A stretch of 49,992 bases of DNA from Thermaerobacter marianensis (GTDB taxonomy: Bacteria; Bacillota; Sulfobacillia; DVGY01), in NCBI GenBank assembly GCA_020724425.1, contig DYGY01000017.1:1-49992 (forward strand). The letters run 5' to 3'. The notes beneath the pieces are model-generated. The model had not been told where the DNA came from. It was given only the letters and a program-made list of their open reading frames with translations, and made no database searches. The position numbers and the translations under genes were made by a program. Within the stretch, counting starts at the first letter, position 1. Every line of letters starts with the position of its first letter. Shown in pieces: positions 26,143-34,342 of the stretch.

Positions 26143-26679
26143 CTAACCTCTCATCACATCACGAATATCGTATAACTGGCGCTTAAGACTGGCATCAATA
26201 CGTTGATCACCAACGTTGATTACCATACCCCCCAACAGTTCCGGGTTGACAATTTTTCTTAAGCGAATTTTCTTCTTCAACAGACCTTCTAATTGCGAAA
26301 CCAACTTGCTTTCCACATCTTGCTCCAGAGGTGCTGCAGTTAAGAGATCCACTCCAGCAATACCCTGAGCTTCATCAACTAGAAGCCCGAACTCCTCAAC
26401 AATGTTGGAAATATAGTTTTGTCTGTTCTTCTGTATAATTATGCCCAAGAAACTGATAACCTCACTAGAGACACTATCTCCAAACACCTGTCGTATTAGC
26501 TCCACTTTCTCTGTCGGAGAGATCAACTTGTGTTCAAGCACCTTTGTCAGGTCAACTTCTTTGTCAAGAGTCTCTTGCACTAATCTCAGTTCATTACCAA
26601 GCTGCTCAAGCATGTCCTTTTCTATACCTAAAAGAAACAGACCACCTGCATATCTGCGAGCGATGCTTTTGTTTATCAC
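26143..26679 (-). CDS. atpH: ATP synthase delta subunit
   Basis: The 178-residue peripheral-stalk subunit shows the OSCP/delta pattern: an N-terminal helical bundle (IARRYAGGLFLLGIE...ISFLGIIIQKNRQNYI) and a C-terminal part with NPELLGGMVINVGDQRIDASLKRQL. It links the b subunits to the top of F1. The start is GTG 26679, overlapping the atpF stop as GTGA. Confidence 0.95.
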   Translation of the reverse strand: MINKSIARRYAGGLFLLGIEKDMLEQLGNELRLVQETLDKEVDLTKVLEHKLISPTEKVELIRQVFGDSVSSEVISFLGIIIQKNRQNYISNIVEEFGLLVDEAQGIAGVDLLTAAPLEQDVESKLVSQLEGLLKKKIRLRKIVNPELLGGMVINVGDQRIDASLKRQLYDIRDVMRG

Positions 26680-27161
26680 TGAACATCGCCTACCTCTTCA
26701 ACAAACTCTTTTGCCAACCTCTTATGATCCTCTTCGGTTAGCGATTTGCCCAACACCTTACCGGCCACCATAACACTGAGATCAGCCACTTCATGCCTGA
26801 GTTCAGCAATGGCACGGTTTTTTTCAATTTCAATAGTGCGCTGGGCTTTCAAGAGCATCTCATCAGACTCTTTCTGTGCCTTAAGAACAATTTCATCTTT
26901 GTTCTTCTCAGCAACTTTCTCGGCCTTTTTGATAATCTCTTGAGCGTCTTTTTGAGCAGCAGCCAAACGTGCTTCATAATCTCTACGCATACTGGCTGCT
27001 TCTTCCCTGGCCTTGGCGGCAGATTCAAGATTATTCTCAACATCCTGCCTTCTCTTTTCGAGAACTTCGATAACTGGCTTGTAGGCCAATTTCCACATGA
27101 CCCAGGCAAAGACTAGGAAACTAATTATTGTGCCAATATATTCATGTATTGAGAATCCCAT
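26676..27161 (-). CDS. atpF: ATP synthase b subunit
   Basis: The 161-residue stator subunit has one N-terminal membrane helix (EYIGTIISFLVFAWVMWKLAYKPV) and a long charged coiled coil rich in alanine, glutamate and lysine. ATG 27161 (MGFSIHEY) is preferred: AAAGGGGG lies 12 bases upstream, while the in-frame ATG at 27191 has no ribosome binding site. Its 3' end overlaps atpH by 4 bases. The spacer to atpE holds a strong RNA structure. Confidence 0.93.
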   Translation of the reverse strand: MGFSIHEYIGTIISFLVFAWVMWKLAYKPVIEVLEKRRQDVENNLESAAKAREEAASMRRDYEARLAAAQKDAQEIIKKAEKVAEKNKDEIVLKAQKESDEMLLKAQRTIEIEKNRAIAELRHEVADLSVMVAGKVLGKSLTEEDHKRLAKEFVEEVGDVQ

Positions 27162-27215
27162 TGGATATGATTTCCCCCTTTCGGGTACCATATGTCAGAA
27201 ATCATCGGACGGCAG

Positions 27216-27282
27216 CAGATGGATTTCAGGGCGACTAAGGCATACCTAGTCGCCCGAAATAGTCAGAGCATAATTCCATCTG
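27216..27282 (-). promoter_or_regulatory. Two-tier intercistronic stem between atpE and atpF
   Basis: An outer stem CAGATGGA / TCCATCTG (27216-27223, 27275-27282) encloses an inner stem whose core GGGCGACTA / TAGTCGCCC (27229-27237, 27247-27255) is extended by TTTC / GAAA with one mismatch. No T run follows on the minus strand (atpF lies directly behind), so termination is unlikely. It starts 4 bases after the atpE stop. Confidence 0.65.
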
Positions 27283-27285
27283 TTC

Positions 27286-27516
27286 TTAAAATATACCCAT
27301 CAAAACGAACACTGTTGCAAACACGAAGAGTGTCAATGCCTCCATAAAGGCTAGTGCCAACATCATAGCTGTCTGAATTTGACCAGCTGCTTCAGGCTGG
27401 CGAGCCATAGCAGACATAGCTTCAGTTGCTGTACGAGCCTGAGCAGTTGCTGAACCAATAGCTGCTAAAGCCATAGCAAAGATAGTAATACCTGCAAAAA
27501 TAGCTGCTTCCATCAT
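27286..27516 (-). CDS. atpE: ATP synthase c subunit
   Basis: The 76-residue hairpin protein forms the Fo rotor ring. The ion-binding carboxylate is E59 (ALAFMEALTLF) and the polar loop is ARQPE. The serine and threonine that follow the carboxylate in sodium-type rings are replaced by A60 and L61, so a proton-coupled ring is more likely. The helix-1 motif, usually GxGxGxG, reads GSATAQA (21-27), with alanine at three of four positions. ATG 27516 is followed by a second ATG at 27513; either may be used after GAAAGG. The 166-base spacer to atpB holds a CCGATC / GATCGG hairpin near 27551-27570. Confidence 0.96.
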   Translation of the reverse strand: MMEAAIFAGITIFAMALAAIGSATAQARTATEAMSAMARQPEAAGQIQTAMMLALAFMEALTLFVFATVFVLMGIF

Positions 27517-27682
27517 AACCTTTCACCCCCTTAGCTCCAGTAAAGGTTCCGATCCAATTAAAGATCGGTTCAAAAGAAAACTTAGGTTACCAAGCTGCAA
27601 ATTTGTGCCGTCCAAAAAAAGTTCTGTATATGTCCCACAGGCATAAAAAGTAGACACCTAAAAAATAATGGTTATGCCATTT

Positions 27683-28414
27683 TTAATGGTGTCCCTCTGC
27701 TGTGGCCGCCTCGATATAGACGGCGGATAGCAATGTAAAAATAAATGCTTGGATAAACCCAAAAATCAACTCTAGCCCCATAACTACTGGCAGCAAAACA
27801 TAAAGTGCTGGCTGCATCGTATATGCAGCAGTAGCTATAGCAAACAACACCATCTCCCCACCAAAAACGTTAGCAAATAGACGGAGAGACAAAGAGAATG
27901 GACGAATCAACTCTTCAATGATCCCTAATGGCAACATAATAGGTGTCAAATAGATTGGTTCAAAGTAGTGTTTGAAATGTCCCCATCCCTTTTTCCTAAT
28001 GCCACTATATTGTACAGTAAGAAAAGTAACTGTAGCCAAACCACCAGTGACAGCCCAATGACTAGTAGGTGGAATAAAGCCAGTGATATGTCCTGCTCCA
28101 GGAATCAAACCAGAGTAATTAGACACAAGGATTAGAATAAAGAAAGTAGCTAGCAAAGGAGTAAACTGAACTGCTCTTTCCCTACCCATAATACCTTCAA
28201 AAAACCCGATGAAGATCTCAACAATATACTCAACAACATTCTGTTTCCCGGTTTCGGGCATCTCCTTAATGTCACGAGTAGCCCACCAGAAAAATAACAC
28301 CAAAATAGCCATAATGGCCCATAGAGTTGTTAGTGCCCCGGTGACTTCTAAGGGACCAAGATGAAATAAAACTTTACCACCATCGCCTGCTGCTAAATAC
28401 ATACTAGAACTCAC
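27683..28414 (-). CDS. atpB: ATP synthase a subunit
   Basis: The 243-residue membrane subunit forms the proton half-channels. It has about six helices and the conserved segment with the essential arginine (IRPFSLSLRLFANVFGGEMVL). The C-terminal helix pair (LELIFGFIQAFIFTLLSAVYI) is typical. The start may be GTG 28414, immediately after the atpI stop, or ATG 28402, which is better spaced from AGGTGAG; the longer form is given. Confidence 0.95.
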   Translation of the reverse strand: MSSSMYLAAGDGGKVLFHLGPLEVTGALTTLWAIMAILVLFFWWATRDIKEMPETGKQNVVEYIVEIFIGFFEGIMGRERAVQFTPLLATFFILILVSNYSGLIPGAGHITGFIPPTSHWAVTGGLATVTFLTVQYSGIRKKGWGHFKHYFEPIYLTPIMLPLGIIEELIRPFSLSLRLFANVFGGEMVLFAIATAAYTMQPALYVLLPVVMGLELIFGFIQAFIFTLLSAVYIEAATAEGHH

Positions 28415-28738
28415 CTAGACCGAAGACCTCCTTCCCTTGCCAATTTTTAGTAAAGGTAATATATATAGAGAGATAATCAGGCCTAGTGTTGTTGCGATAA
28501 CCATTATTGAGTCATCACTAACAAAAAAAACAACAACCAGAGCCAATATAGCTACTAGTAACCTAATAATGTACCGCTTAAAAAGCCTCTTTCTCCATTC
28601 CTGCATCTCAAGCTCTAATACCCTAGGATCCTCTATACCTTTAGGAATATCAGTATTTAAGTCCATCTTCCTACCAATCAGGTAATAGACTAGCCCAGCG
28701 AATAATCCAATAAGCAAACCTATCAGTTCAGGTCTCAC
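28415..28738 (-). CDS. atpI: AtpI-like ATP synthase accessory membrane protein
   Basis: The 107-residue protein has an N-terminal helix (LIGLLIGLFAGLVYYLIG), an acidic cytoplasmic stretch and two C-terminal helices. Location before atpB and after atpZ is that of AtpI, which assists c-ring assembly or magnesium supply in some species. Sequence similarity in this family is weak, so the call rests mostly on position. The start is GTG 28738, sharing one base with the atpZ stop. Confidence 0.7.
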   Translation of the reverse strand: MRPELIGLLIGLFAGLVYYLIGRKMDLNTDIPKGIEDPRVLELEMQEWRKRLFKRYIIRLLVAILALVVVFFVSDDSIMVIATTLGLIISLYILPLLKIGKGRRSSV

Positions 28739-29004
28739 TATTCTGACCTCCCCTCGGAGTCATTCTCTTGGGGATCTCTTTTGTTCAAGTTCTCAATTTC
28801 CCGAATGATTACGCGAAAACCCGCTGTAGTTCCAATCCCTATCCCCAACAATGTAAACCAGGGGTAGGTATTAAGCCAGTTATCTAACGCCTGTCCACCC
28901 TTGTACCCCAACCATAAGGCAACAATTAGGGTCAAAGCAAACGATATTGCCGTATTCATTAGTTCCACCGATCGAGTCCAAGGACTCTTCTTTGGTGATC
29001 TCAT
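28738..29004 (-). CDS. atpZ: AtpZ/AtpI-type ATP synthase accessory protein
   Basis: The 88-residue protein has two membrane helices (NTAISFALTLIVALWLGYKGGQALDNWL and WFTLLGIGIGTTAGFRVIIREI), the second with the AGFR motif typical of AtpZ. It is the first gene of the atp operon, about 27 bases downstream of the -10 box. The acidic C-terminal tail (RDPQENDSEGRSE) is cytoplasmic by the positive-inside rule. Confidence 0.85.
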   Translation of the reverse strand: MRSPKKSPWTRSVELMNTAISFALTLIVALWLGYKGGQALDNWLNTYPWFTLLGIGIGTTAGFRVIIREIENLNKRDPQENDSEGRSE

Positions 29005-29031
29005 CTGTCACCACTCATTTCACACGCTTGA

Positions 29032-29060
29032 ATTATATTGGAATACCTCAAGATATGCAA
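29032..29060 (-). promoter_or_regulatory. SigA promoter of the atp operon
   Basis: Minus-strand TTGCAT (29060-29055), 17 bases, TATAAT (29037-29032). The -10 is perfect and the -35 matches 4 of 6. It lies just upstream of atpZ, in the 87-base gap after mnaA. Confidence 0.8.
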
Positions 29061-29091
29061 GCCATATAACGAAATTTGTTGTAAAACTCCA

Positions 29092-30246
29092 CTAAATCCC
29101 AAGAGAAAATGGCTCTGGGCCTTGTTTTTTCAGGCCAAAATGAAAGAGGAGTGATTCGACAATTCTCTTAGAGGCTCTACCATCTCCATAAGGATTGGTA
29201 GCATTAGCCATTTTAAGATACTCCTCATTATCCTTTAGTAGTAGTAGGGTTTCTTTGATGATTCTCTCCTTAGCAGTACCCACCTGCCTAACCGTACCAG
29301 CAGCTAAGGCCTCTGGTCTCTCAGTCTTTTCTCTTAACAACAATACAGGTGTTCCAAGGGAAGGTGCTTCTTCCTGAATCCCCCCAGAATCAGTCAAGAT
29401 TAAATCGGCCCTGGCCATTAAATTAGCCCACTTAGGATAGTCCAATGGCTCCATGAGGTAGATACCCTTAACCCCCTCTAGATACCTCTTAAAAACCTCA
29501 CTAACCTCTGGATTGCGATGTACAGAAACAATTATCTGAATATCAGTAGCTCTTTCGCTAATCTCCCTTATTGCCAAAGCTATATTTTCCATGGGTTGAC
29601 CCCAGTTTTCTCTTCTATGTGCTTCAACAAGAATCACTCTCTTGGAACCCAGATTGTCCAAAAAAGAATCATGAAACTTAAAATCCTCTTTGACAGTAGT
29701 TAAAAGCGCATCAATAACAGTGTTACCGGTGACAAGCAACAACTGCCCTAACTTGCCCTCTCTTTCGAGGTTTTCTCTAGCTTCTTCAGTAGGGGCAAAA
29801 TAATACTCAGAAACTACATCTGTTAACTGTCGATTAAGCTCTTCGGGGTAAGGGGAATACCTATCATAGGTTCTAAGACCAGCCTCCACATGGCCAACAG
29901 GAATCTTGTAATAAAATGCAGCCAATGAGGCAGCTAACGTAGTTGTCGTATCACCATGAACCAGAACAACATCAGGCCTTTCCTTTTCAAGGATATCCTC
30001 TAGTCCCAAAAGGACTCGATAGGTTACACCTGCTAAAGACTGTCTCTCTTGCATAATATCCAAATCATAATCAGGAATCACAGAAAAATGGTCCAGCACT
30101 TGATCAAGCATCTCCCTATGCTGGGCCGTAACAACTACCACAGATTCAGTTAGGACATTCTCTTCTAGTTCCTTAACAACCGGTGCCATCTTAATTGCTT
30201 CCGGTCTGGTACCAAAAATTGTCATGACCTTCAGTTTTTCTGGCAA
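29092..30246 (-). CDS. mnaA: UDP-N-acetylglucosamine 2-epimerase
   Basis: The 384-residue enzyme converts UDP-GlcNAc to UDP-ManNAc for teichoic acid or other surface polymers. Family motifs include VMTIFGTRPEAIKMAPVV, VVVTAQHREMLDQVL, VLVHGDTTTTLAASLAAFY, GHVEAGLRT and LTDSGGIQEEAPSLGTPVL. The start is probably TTG 30246, correctly spaced from GGAGGAGG; an ATG at 30273 lies before that site. It follows a tagO/wecA gene, and both act on UDP-GlcNAc-derived substrates. Confidence 0.93.
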   Translation of the reverse strand: MPEKLKVMTIFGTRPEAIKMAPVVKELEENVLTESVVVVTAQHREMLDQVLDHFSVIPDYDLDIMQERQSLAGVTYRVLLGLEDILEKERPDVVLVHGDTTTTLAASLAAFYYKIPVGHVEAGLRTYDRYSPYPEELNRQLTDVVSEYYFAPTEEARENLEREGKLGQLLLVTGNTVIDALLTTVKEDFKFHDSFLDNLGSKRVILVEAHRRENWGQPMENIALAIREISERATDIQIIVSVHRNPEVSEVFKRYLEGVKGIYLMEPLDYPKWANLMARADLILTDSGGIQEEAPSLGTPVLLLREKTERPEALAAGTVRQVGTAKERIIKETLLLLKDNEEYLKMANATNPYGDGRASKRIVESLLFHFGLKKQGPEPFSLGI

Positions 30247-30274
30247 ACCAGTTACCTCCTCCTGATAATGCATA

Positions 30275-30302
30275 AGGCAGTATGGTCAAAAACCATCTGC
30301 CT
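30275..30302. other. Hairpin between tagO and mnaA
   Basis: AGGCAG-T-ATGGT pairs with ACCAT-CTGCCT around caaaa with one bulged base. There is no T run, so it may tune mRNA stability rather than terminate. Confidence 0.45.
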
Positions 30303-30309
30303 ATTTAAA

Positions 30310-31371
30310 CTAATTCTCGGTATTAACTTTCTTGTCGCTCTTTAAATTTAATACACCAAGCTTACGCCCAATATACAAAAGCGAAACAGTAACAAAAGCC
30401 AAAATAACAGCTGCCTGACTCATACTAACCTGAGTTAAAACTAAAGCACTAATACCAAGCCAACCAGTAATAAGGTACATAACCAGCACAGTATCTCTAT
30501 GACTCAACCCTAACTGCAAGAGGCGATGATGAATATGCCCCTTATCAGCCGTAGATATAGGTTGACCATTCTGCATACGTCGAATAATTGCAAAAATAGT
30601 ATCAGCAATCGGTAGACCCAAAGTCAGTACCGGTACAGCAAGAGCAATAGTTGTAACACCTTTAAGAGTACCAATTACAGAAATAACACCAAGACTATAT
30701 CCTAAAAACAAAGCCCCGGCATCACCCATAAATATCTTTGCGGGATTAAAGTTGTATGGCAAAAATCCTAAAGAACTGCCAATCAATGCAGCAATGAGAA
30801 TCAAAGCTATCACTGGTTGGTCGGTACGGACACCAGAAAACAGCATAGTAATCCCAACAATAGCAACAATACCTGCTGCCAAGCCATCAAGTCCATCAAT
30901 CAGATTAACTATATTAGTAACCGATATAATCCATATCACTGTTAACGGTATTCCAAGCCAGCCCAAATTAAACATACCACCAAAAGGATTAGTGACCCAT
31001 TCAATTCGTACACCAAAAGCAACTGCTATAGCAGCAGCTAGGAGAATACCTAACATCTTAGCCTTAGGCGAAAGACTCCTAATATCATCCACAACACCCA
31101 CTACTAAGATTACAAGGCCACCTAATAGCAATCCCTGGACAGCATGATCCGTTAAATCACCAAAAAACAATACAGTCACAAGGAACGCTAAGAAAATAGA
31201 AACCCCACCTAAAAGAGGTACAGGCTTCTCATGAACACCACGTTCTTTAGGCCTGTCCACCACGCCCAACTTAATTGCCAACAAGCGAATAAAAGGCGTT
31301 GCCAACAATGCCACAAGAGTGGCTACAAGAATCACCCATATATAAATCTCAAATGAGAACAATTTTGGCAT
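30310..31371 (-). CDS. tagO: Undecaprenyl-phosphate GlcNAc-1-phosphate transferase (TagO/WecA)
   Basis: The 353-residue enzyme has about ten membrane helices and the polyprenyl-phosphate sugar transferase motifs: [35 protein letters not shown] and the cytoplasmic [12 protein letters not shown]. It starts lipid-linked wall or surface polymer synthesis by loading GlcNAc-1-phosphate on undecaprenyl phosphate. The HIHH loop distinguishes it from MraY. It sits just upstream of mnaA in the transcript. TagO and WecA cannot be separated by sequence alone. Confidence 0.92.
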   Translation of the reverse strand: MPKLFSFEIYIWVILVATLVALLATPFIRLLAIKLGVVDRPKERGVHEKPVPLLGGVSIFLAFLVTVLFFGDLTDHAVQGLLLGGLVILVVGVVDDIRSLSPKAKMLGILLAAAIAVAFGVRIEWVTNPFGGMFNLGWLGIPLTVIWIISVTNIVNLIDGLDGLAAGIVAIVGITMLFSGVRTDQPVIALILIAALIGSSLGFLPYNFNPAKIFMGDAGALFLGYSLGVISVIGTLKGVTTIALAVPVLTLGLPIADTIFAIIRRMQNGQPISTADKGHIHHRLLQLGLSHRDTVLVMYLITGWLGISALVLTQVSMSQAAVILAFVTVSLLYIGRKLGVLNLKSDKKVNTEN

Positions 31372-31438
31372 GTTCCCTCAAATTCCTTTCTTCCAAAGTC
31401 ACTACTCATATTGTAGGTTTGCAACAAACTTCTGTCAA

Positions 31439-31762
31439 TCAGTCATTCATATCCAATGTCAGATATCCCTTTTTAATTAATTTGTTCATATGTTCACTCA
31501 AGGCTTCAGCTAAATCCACATCCCACTGTTCCTCTAGCACAAACATCATGGTTATAGCAGTCTGAGCAACATCAAGCAATTCTCTGCTAATGGCGTTAGT
31601 AATTTCTTGTTGATCAAGAGTTACCTTTTCTCCACTCAAGGACCTGAACTTACCAATAGCTGCACTTAACTCACCCGCTTCTTCCATAAGTTTTAAAGCT
31701 GTAGATTCTAAAGTTGGATTTAAATTATTTAGCTTGGGCAAAGAAATACTTTTAGTATTCAT
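31439..31762 (-). CDS. MazG-like nucleotide pyrophosphohydrolase-fold protein
   Basis: The 107-residue helical protein has the metal-binding pattern of the MazG superfamily: LKLMEEAGELSAAIGKF (EExxE) and ISRELLDVAQTAITMMF (ExxxD). Such proteins hydrolyse NTPs, often non-canonical ones; substrate is unknown here. ATG 31762 follows GAGAGGGG. A longer frame to 31861 would overlap ywlG and is rejected. It follows ywlG by 13 bases and is probably part of the same transcript. Confidence 0.8.
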   Translation of the reverse strand: MNTKSISLPKLNNLNPTLESTALKLMEEAGELSAAIGKFRSLSGEKVTLDQQEITNAISRELLDVAQTAITMMFVLEEQWDVDLAEALSEHMNKLIKKGYLTLDMND

Positions 31763-31775
31763 CAGGTTTCCCCTC

Positions 31776-32357
31776 TCACTGACAAACTGGCCCTTTCCCT
31801 TGACCATCTTTTGGATAATGAGCTCGTTCCCCTCCAATGAGCTTTGGCCTAGTTCTGGCAAAAACTACCGGAGCATTGCCAACTTTCTCTAGTTCTAAAC
31901 GTACTGGAACTACAACAGGATGTAGATGCATACCAATTAAAGTGTGTCCCACATCAATCCCTGCATCAGCAGATATCTTCTCAACCATTACAGGGTCTTT
32001 AAACAACTTATAAGCACTGGAGGCAGCAGCACCGCCAGCCTTGGGATGTGGCAGAACAGTAACAATCTCCAAACCTCTCTGGAAAGCCACCTCTGATTCC
32101 ACTACCAGAGACCTGTTTATGTGTTCACAAGCCTGAACAGCAAGATTTATTCCTGTTTCATCACAGGCTTTCTTTATGCCCGAAACCAGAGCCATACCAA
32201 TCTCCATACTACTAGCTGAACCAATCTTCTTACCAGCTACTTCACTAGTACTGGCTCCCAAGACCATTATCTGACCTTTTCTTAGATTTGCAAATTCAAT
32301 TAATTCTCTAGCTGCTTTGTACAAAGACTCTTCAATTAATTTAAGATCTAGTTCCAA
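31776..32357 (-). CDS. ywlG: YwlG family protein (DUF436, TIGR01440)
   Basis: The 193-residue protein matches the YwlG/UPF0340 family, with typical GQIMVLGASTSEVAGKKIGSASS, ACEHINRSLVVE and DVGHTLIGMHLHPVVVPVR segments. Biochemical function is not established. In Bacillus it stands in the ywlC-ywlE-rpiB-ywlG row, the same order as here. The start is ATG 32357, with GGGGGGACAGGTTTGG upstream. Confidence 0.9.
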   Translation of the reverse strand: MELDLKLIEESLYKAARELIEFANLRKGQIMVLGASTSEVAGKKIGSASSMEIGMALVSGIKKACDETGINLAVQACEHINRSLVVESEVAFQRGLEIVTVLPHPKAGGAAASSAYKLFKDPVMVEKISADAGIDVGHTLIGMHLHPVVVPVRLELEKVGNAPVVFARTRPKLIGGERAHYPKDGQGKGPVCQ

Positions 32358-32395
32358 ACCTGTCCCCCCCAGTGTACTGTTTCGCGACCATCAAC

Positions 32396-33322
32396 CTACT
32401 CCCTGCCGAACTCTCTTTCCAATGCCTGTATTTTTTCCACTCTCCTAGCATGCCTGTCTCCCTCATAGGGTGTATCCAGCCAGATCTGCAAAATCTCTTC
32501 AGCTAAACCAGGGCCAACAACCCTACCACCGATAGCCATCACATTAGCATCATTATGCTGCCTAGTTACCTTTGCAGCATACATATCGTTACACAAAGCC
32601 GCCCTAACACCTGGCACCTTATTAGCAGCAATGGACATGCCAATTCCACTACCACAAACCAGAATACCCTGATCATACTCCCCTTTACCAACTCGTTTGG
32701 CAACCTCTATAGCAAAATCAGGATAATCCACAGAATCTAATGAATTGGTTCCAAAATCTGTATACTCAATATTTCGCTTTTCAAGCATTTTCTTTAGTTC
32801 TTCTTTCAAAGGATAACCCGCATGATCACTGCCAATAGCTATCTTCATTCTCTTTTCAATCCCTTCCATTAATAGTTTTAGAGCTAGTTTCTCAACTAAC
32901 ATCTCTAGCTCCCCAGCAATATCTTCATAGACCCTTTTATCTCCCCCAAAAGGATCCCTTATATCACCACTAGAACCGACATAACTCCTTAAAGAGAAAC
33001 ACTTATCCTGGACTCCCGGAAATAGCGACAAGAGGTGTTTTCTATGTGCTTCAGTCATTGTTAGAATCAGATCTGCTCCAACTACCAATTCCTCAGATAC
33101 CTGCTTGGTCAGATGTTTACCTAGGAATAAATTTCTATCCAACATAACTTCCTGAGCCCAGCGGGAAGCAGCATTATCGATATCTGCTGCTAAACCAGCA
33201 GAGTTAACCTCTAAAGCAGGTAACTCTCTAGCTATCTTTTTCCAGGTATGCTCCAGCAACACCTTTGCCATCGGACTTCGACAAGTATTCCCGGTACACA
33301 CAAACAATATCTTCAAAACCAC
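32396..33322 (-). CDS. Fusion of YwlE-type arginine phosphatase and ribose-5-phosphate isomerase B
   Basis: One uninterrupted 308-residue frame joins two enzymes. Residues 1-152 are a low-molecular-weight phosphatase with C9-TGNTC-R15-S and acid D123 (DIRDPFGG). The threonine in the loop (T13) is the residue that makes Bacillus YwlE a protein-arginine phosphatase. Residues 159-308 are RpiB, with C223 (LVCGSGIGMS) and H256 (TRQHNDANVMAIGG), converting ribose-5-phosphate to ribulose-5-phosphate. A GGAAGGG about 13 bases before the M159 codon could allow separate initiation of RpiB. The genes are adjacent but separate in Bacillus. Confidence 0.92.
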   Translation of the reverse strand: MVLKILFVCTGNTCRSPMAKVLLEHTWKKIARELPALEVNSAGLAADIDNAASRWAQEVMLDRNLFLGKHLTKQVSEELVVGADLILTMTEAHRKHLLSLFPGVQDKCFSLRSYVGSSGDIRDPFGGDKRVYEDIAGELEMLVEKLALKLLMEGIEKRMKIAIGSDHAGYPLKEELKKMLEKRNIEYTDFGTNSLDSVDYPDFAIEVAKRVGKGEYDQGILVCGSGIGMSIAANKVPGVRAALCNDMYAAKVTRQHNDANVMAIGGRVVGPGLAEEILQIWLDTPYEGDRHARRVEKIQALEREFGRE

Positions 33323-34342
33323 TCACCTCAGTTCACTAGCAGCCTTTCTTAAGCGATTCATAATGGCTAAACCAATATCACTCTCAGAAACACCGGCAAC
33401 CAGAATAACATCTACCTTTTTCTCATCAAATATTCTTAGATTAGCAAAAAGATTCTGAGCCAGCTCTATTAGATCCGTATAAGTCAAAACAATATCAGCA
33501 ATACTAAAGAATTCTGCCTGATCAGCAAAACAAAGAACCCCTACAGAATTACCCTTTTCATGTTCTTCAGTAATGCGATTCCTCATAGCCTCAAAAGGAT
33601 ATAAATCCTCATATAACACCAGATGAGCCTCAGGTGCATAATGGGTATACTTCATCCCAGGAGCAGGAGGTGCTGCCTCCATATCTATTAAGCCTGGAGC
33701 AAGGTTAACAACTCCAAGAACCTGTTCCAAATCTTCTCTAGATAGTCCTCCTGGCCTTAGAATCATCGGTGGTGACATTGAAAGATCTAACACTGTAGAT
33801 TCAAGCCCAATACCAGTAGGCCCATCATCTAAAATCATAGTTACCTCATCACCGAGATCTTCATTAACATGCATAGCTCTTGTCGGACTAGGTCTTCCCG
33901 ACCGATTAGCACTAGGTGCAGCGATAGGTACCTTAGCTTCCCTTATTAAAGCCCTGGCAACTTCACTATCAGGACAACGTACAGCCACAAGAGATGACCC
34001 TGCAGTAACTTCATCTGGTACCACATCTTTCTTTGGCAAAAGCAGCGTCAATGGACCAGGCCAGAATCTCTCCATCAAGTCCCAGGCTTCTAAAGGAATA
34101 TCCCTACAAATATCTTTAACTGCATCAGGCTCAGACACATGAAGAATCACCGGATTATCTAAGGGCCGTCTCTTAATGGCAAAAACCTTGCGAACAGCAG
34201 AAACATCTAAACCATTTGCACCCAAACCATAAACAGTCTCTGTAGGAAACGCAACTACTTCACCATTCCTAATTTGCTCTGCAGCCTTAGCAATAACCTG
34301 TTCTCGCTGTTCTTTATTCATCAAAGATAATTCAATAATCAC
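33323..34342 (-). CDS. ywlC: Threonylcarbamoyl-AMP synthase (Sua5/YwlC)
   Basis: The 339-residue protein has the YrdC/Sua5 catalytic domain (GEVVAFPTETVYGLGANG, KRRPLDNPVILHV, WPGPLTLLLP, AAPSANRSGRPSPT) and a C-terminal Sua5 domain (about 220-339). It makes threonylcarbamoyl-AMP for the t6A37 tRNA modification. The start is GTG 34342, overlapping the prmC stop by GTGA; an ATG seven codons later is a weaker choice. Long Sua5 form, not the short TsaC. Confidence 0.95.
   Translation of the reverse strand: MIIELSLMNKEQREQVIAKAAEQIRNGEVVAFPTETVYGLGANGLDVSAVRKVFAIKRRPLDNPVILHVSEPDAVKDICRDIPLEAWDLMERFWPGPLTLLLPKKDVVPDEVTAGSSLVAVRCPDSEVARALIREAKVPIAAPSANRSGRPSPTRAMHVNEDLGDEVTMILDDGPTGIGLESTVLDLSMSPPMILRPGGLSREDLEQVLGVVNLAPGLIDMEAAPPAPGMKYTHYAPEAHLVLYEDLYPFEAMRNRITEEHEKGNSVGVLCFADQAEFFSIADIVLTYTDLIELAQNLFANLRIFDEKKVDVILVAGVSESDIGLAIMNRLRKAASELR

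Noticed and set aside
27286-27516. Sodium-driven ATP synthase
   Set aside because: The serine/threonine ligands after the carboxylate and the tyrosine are replaced by A60, L61 and F64, although the glutamine in helix 1 is kept.
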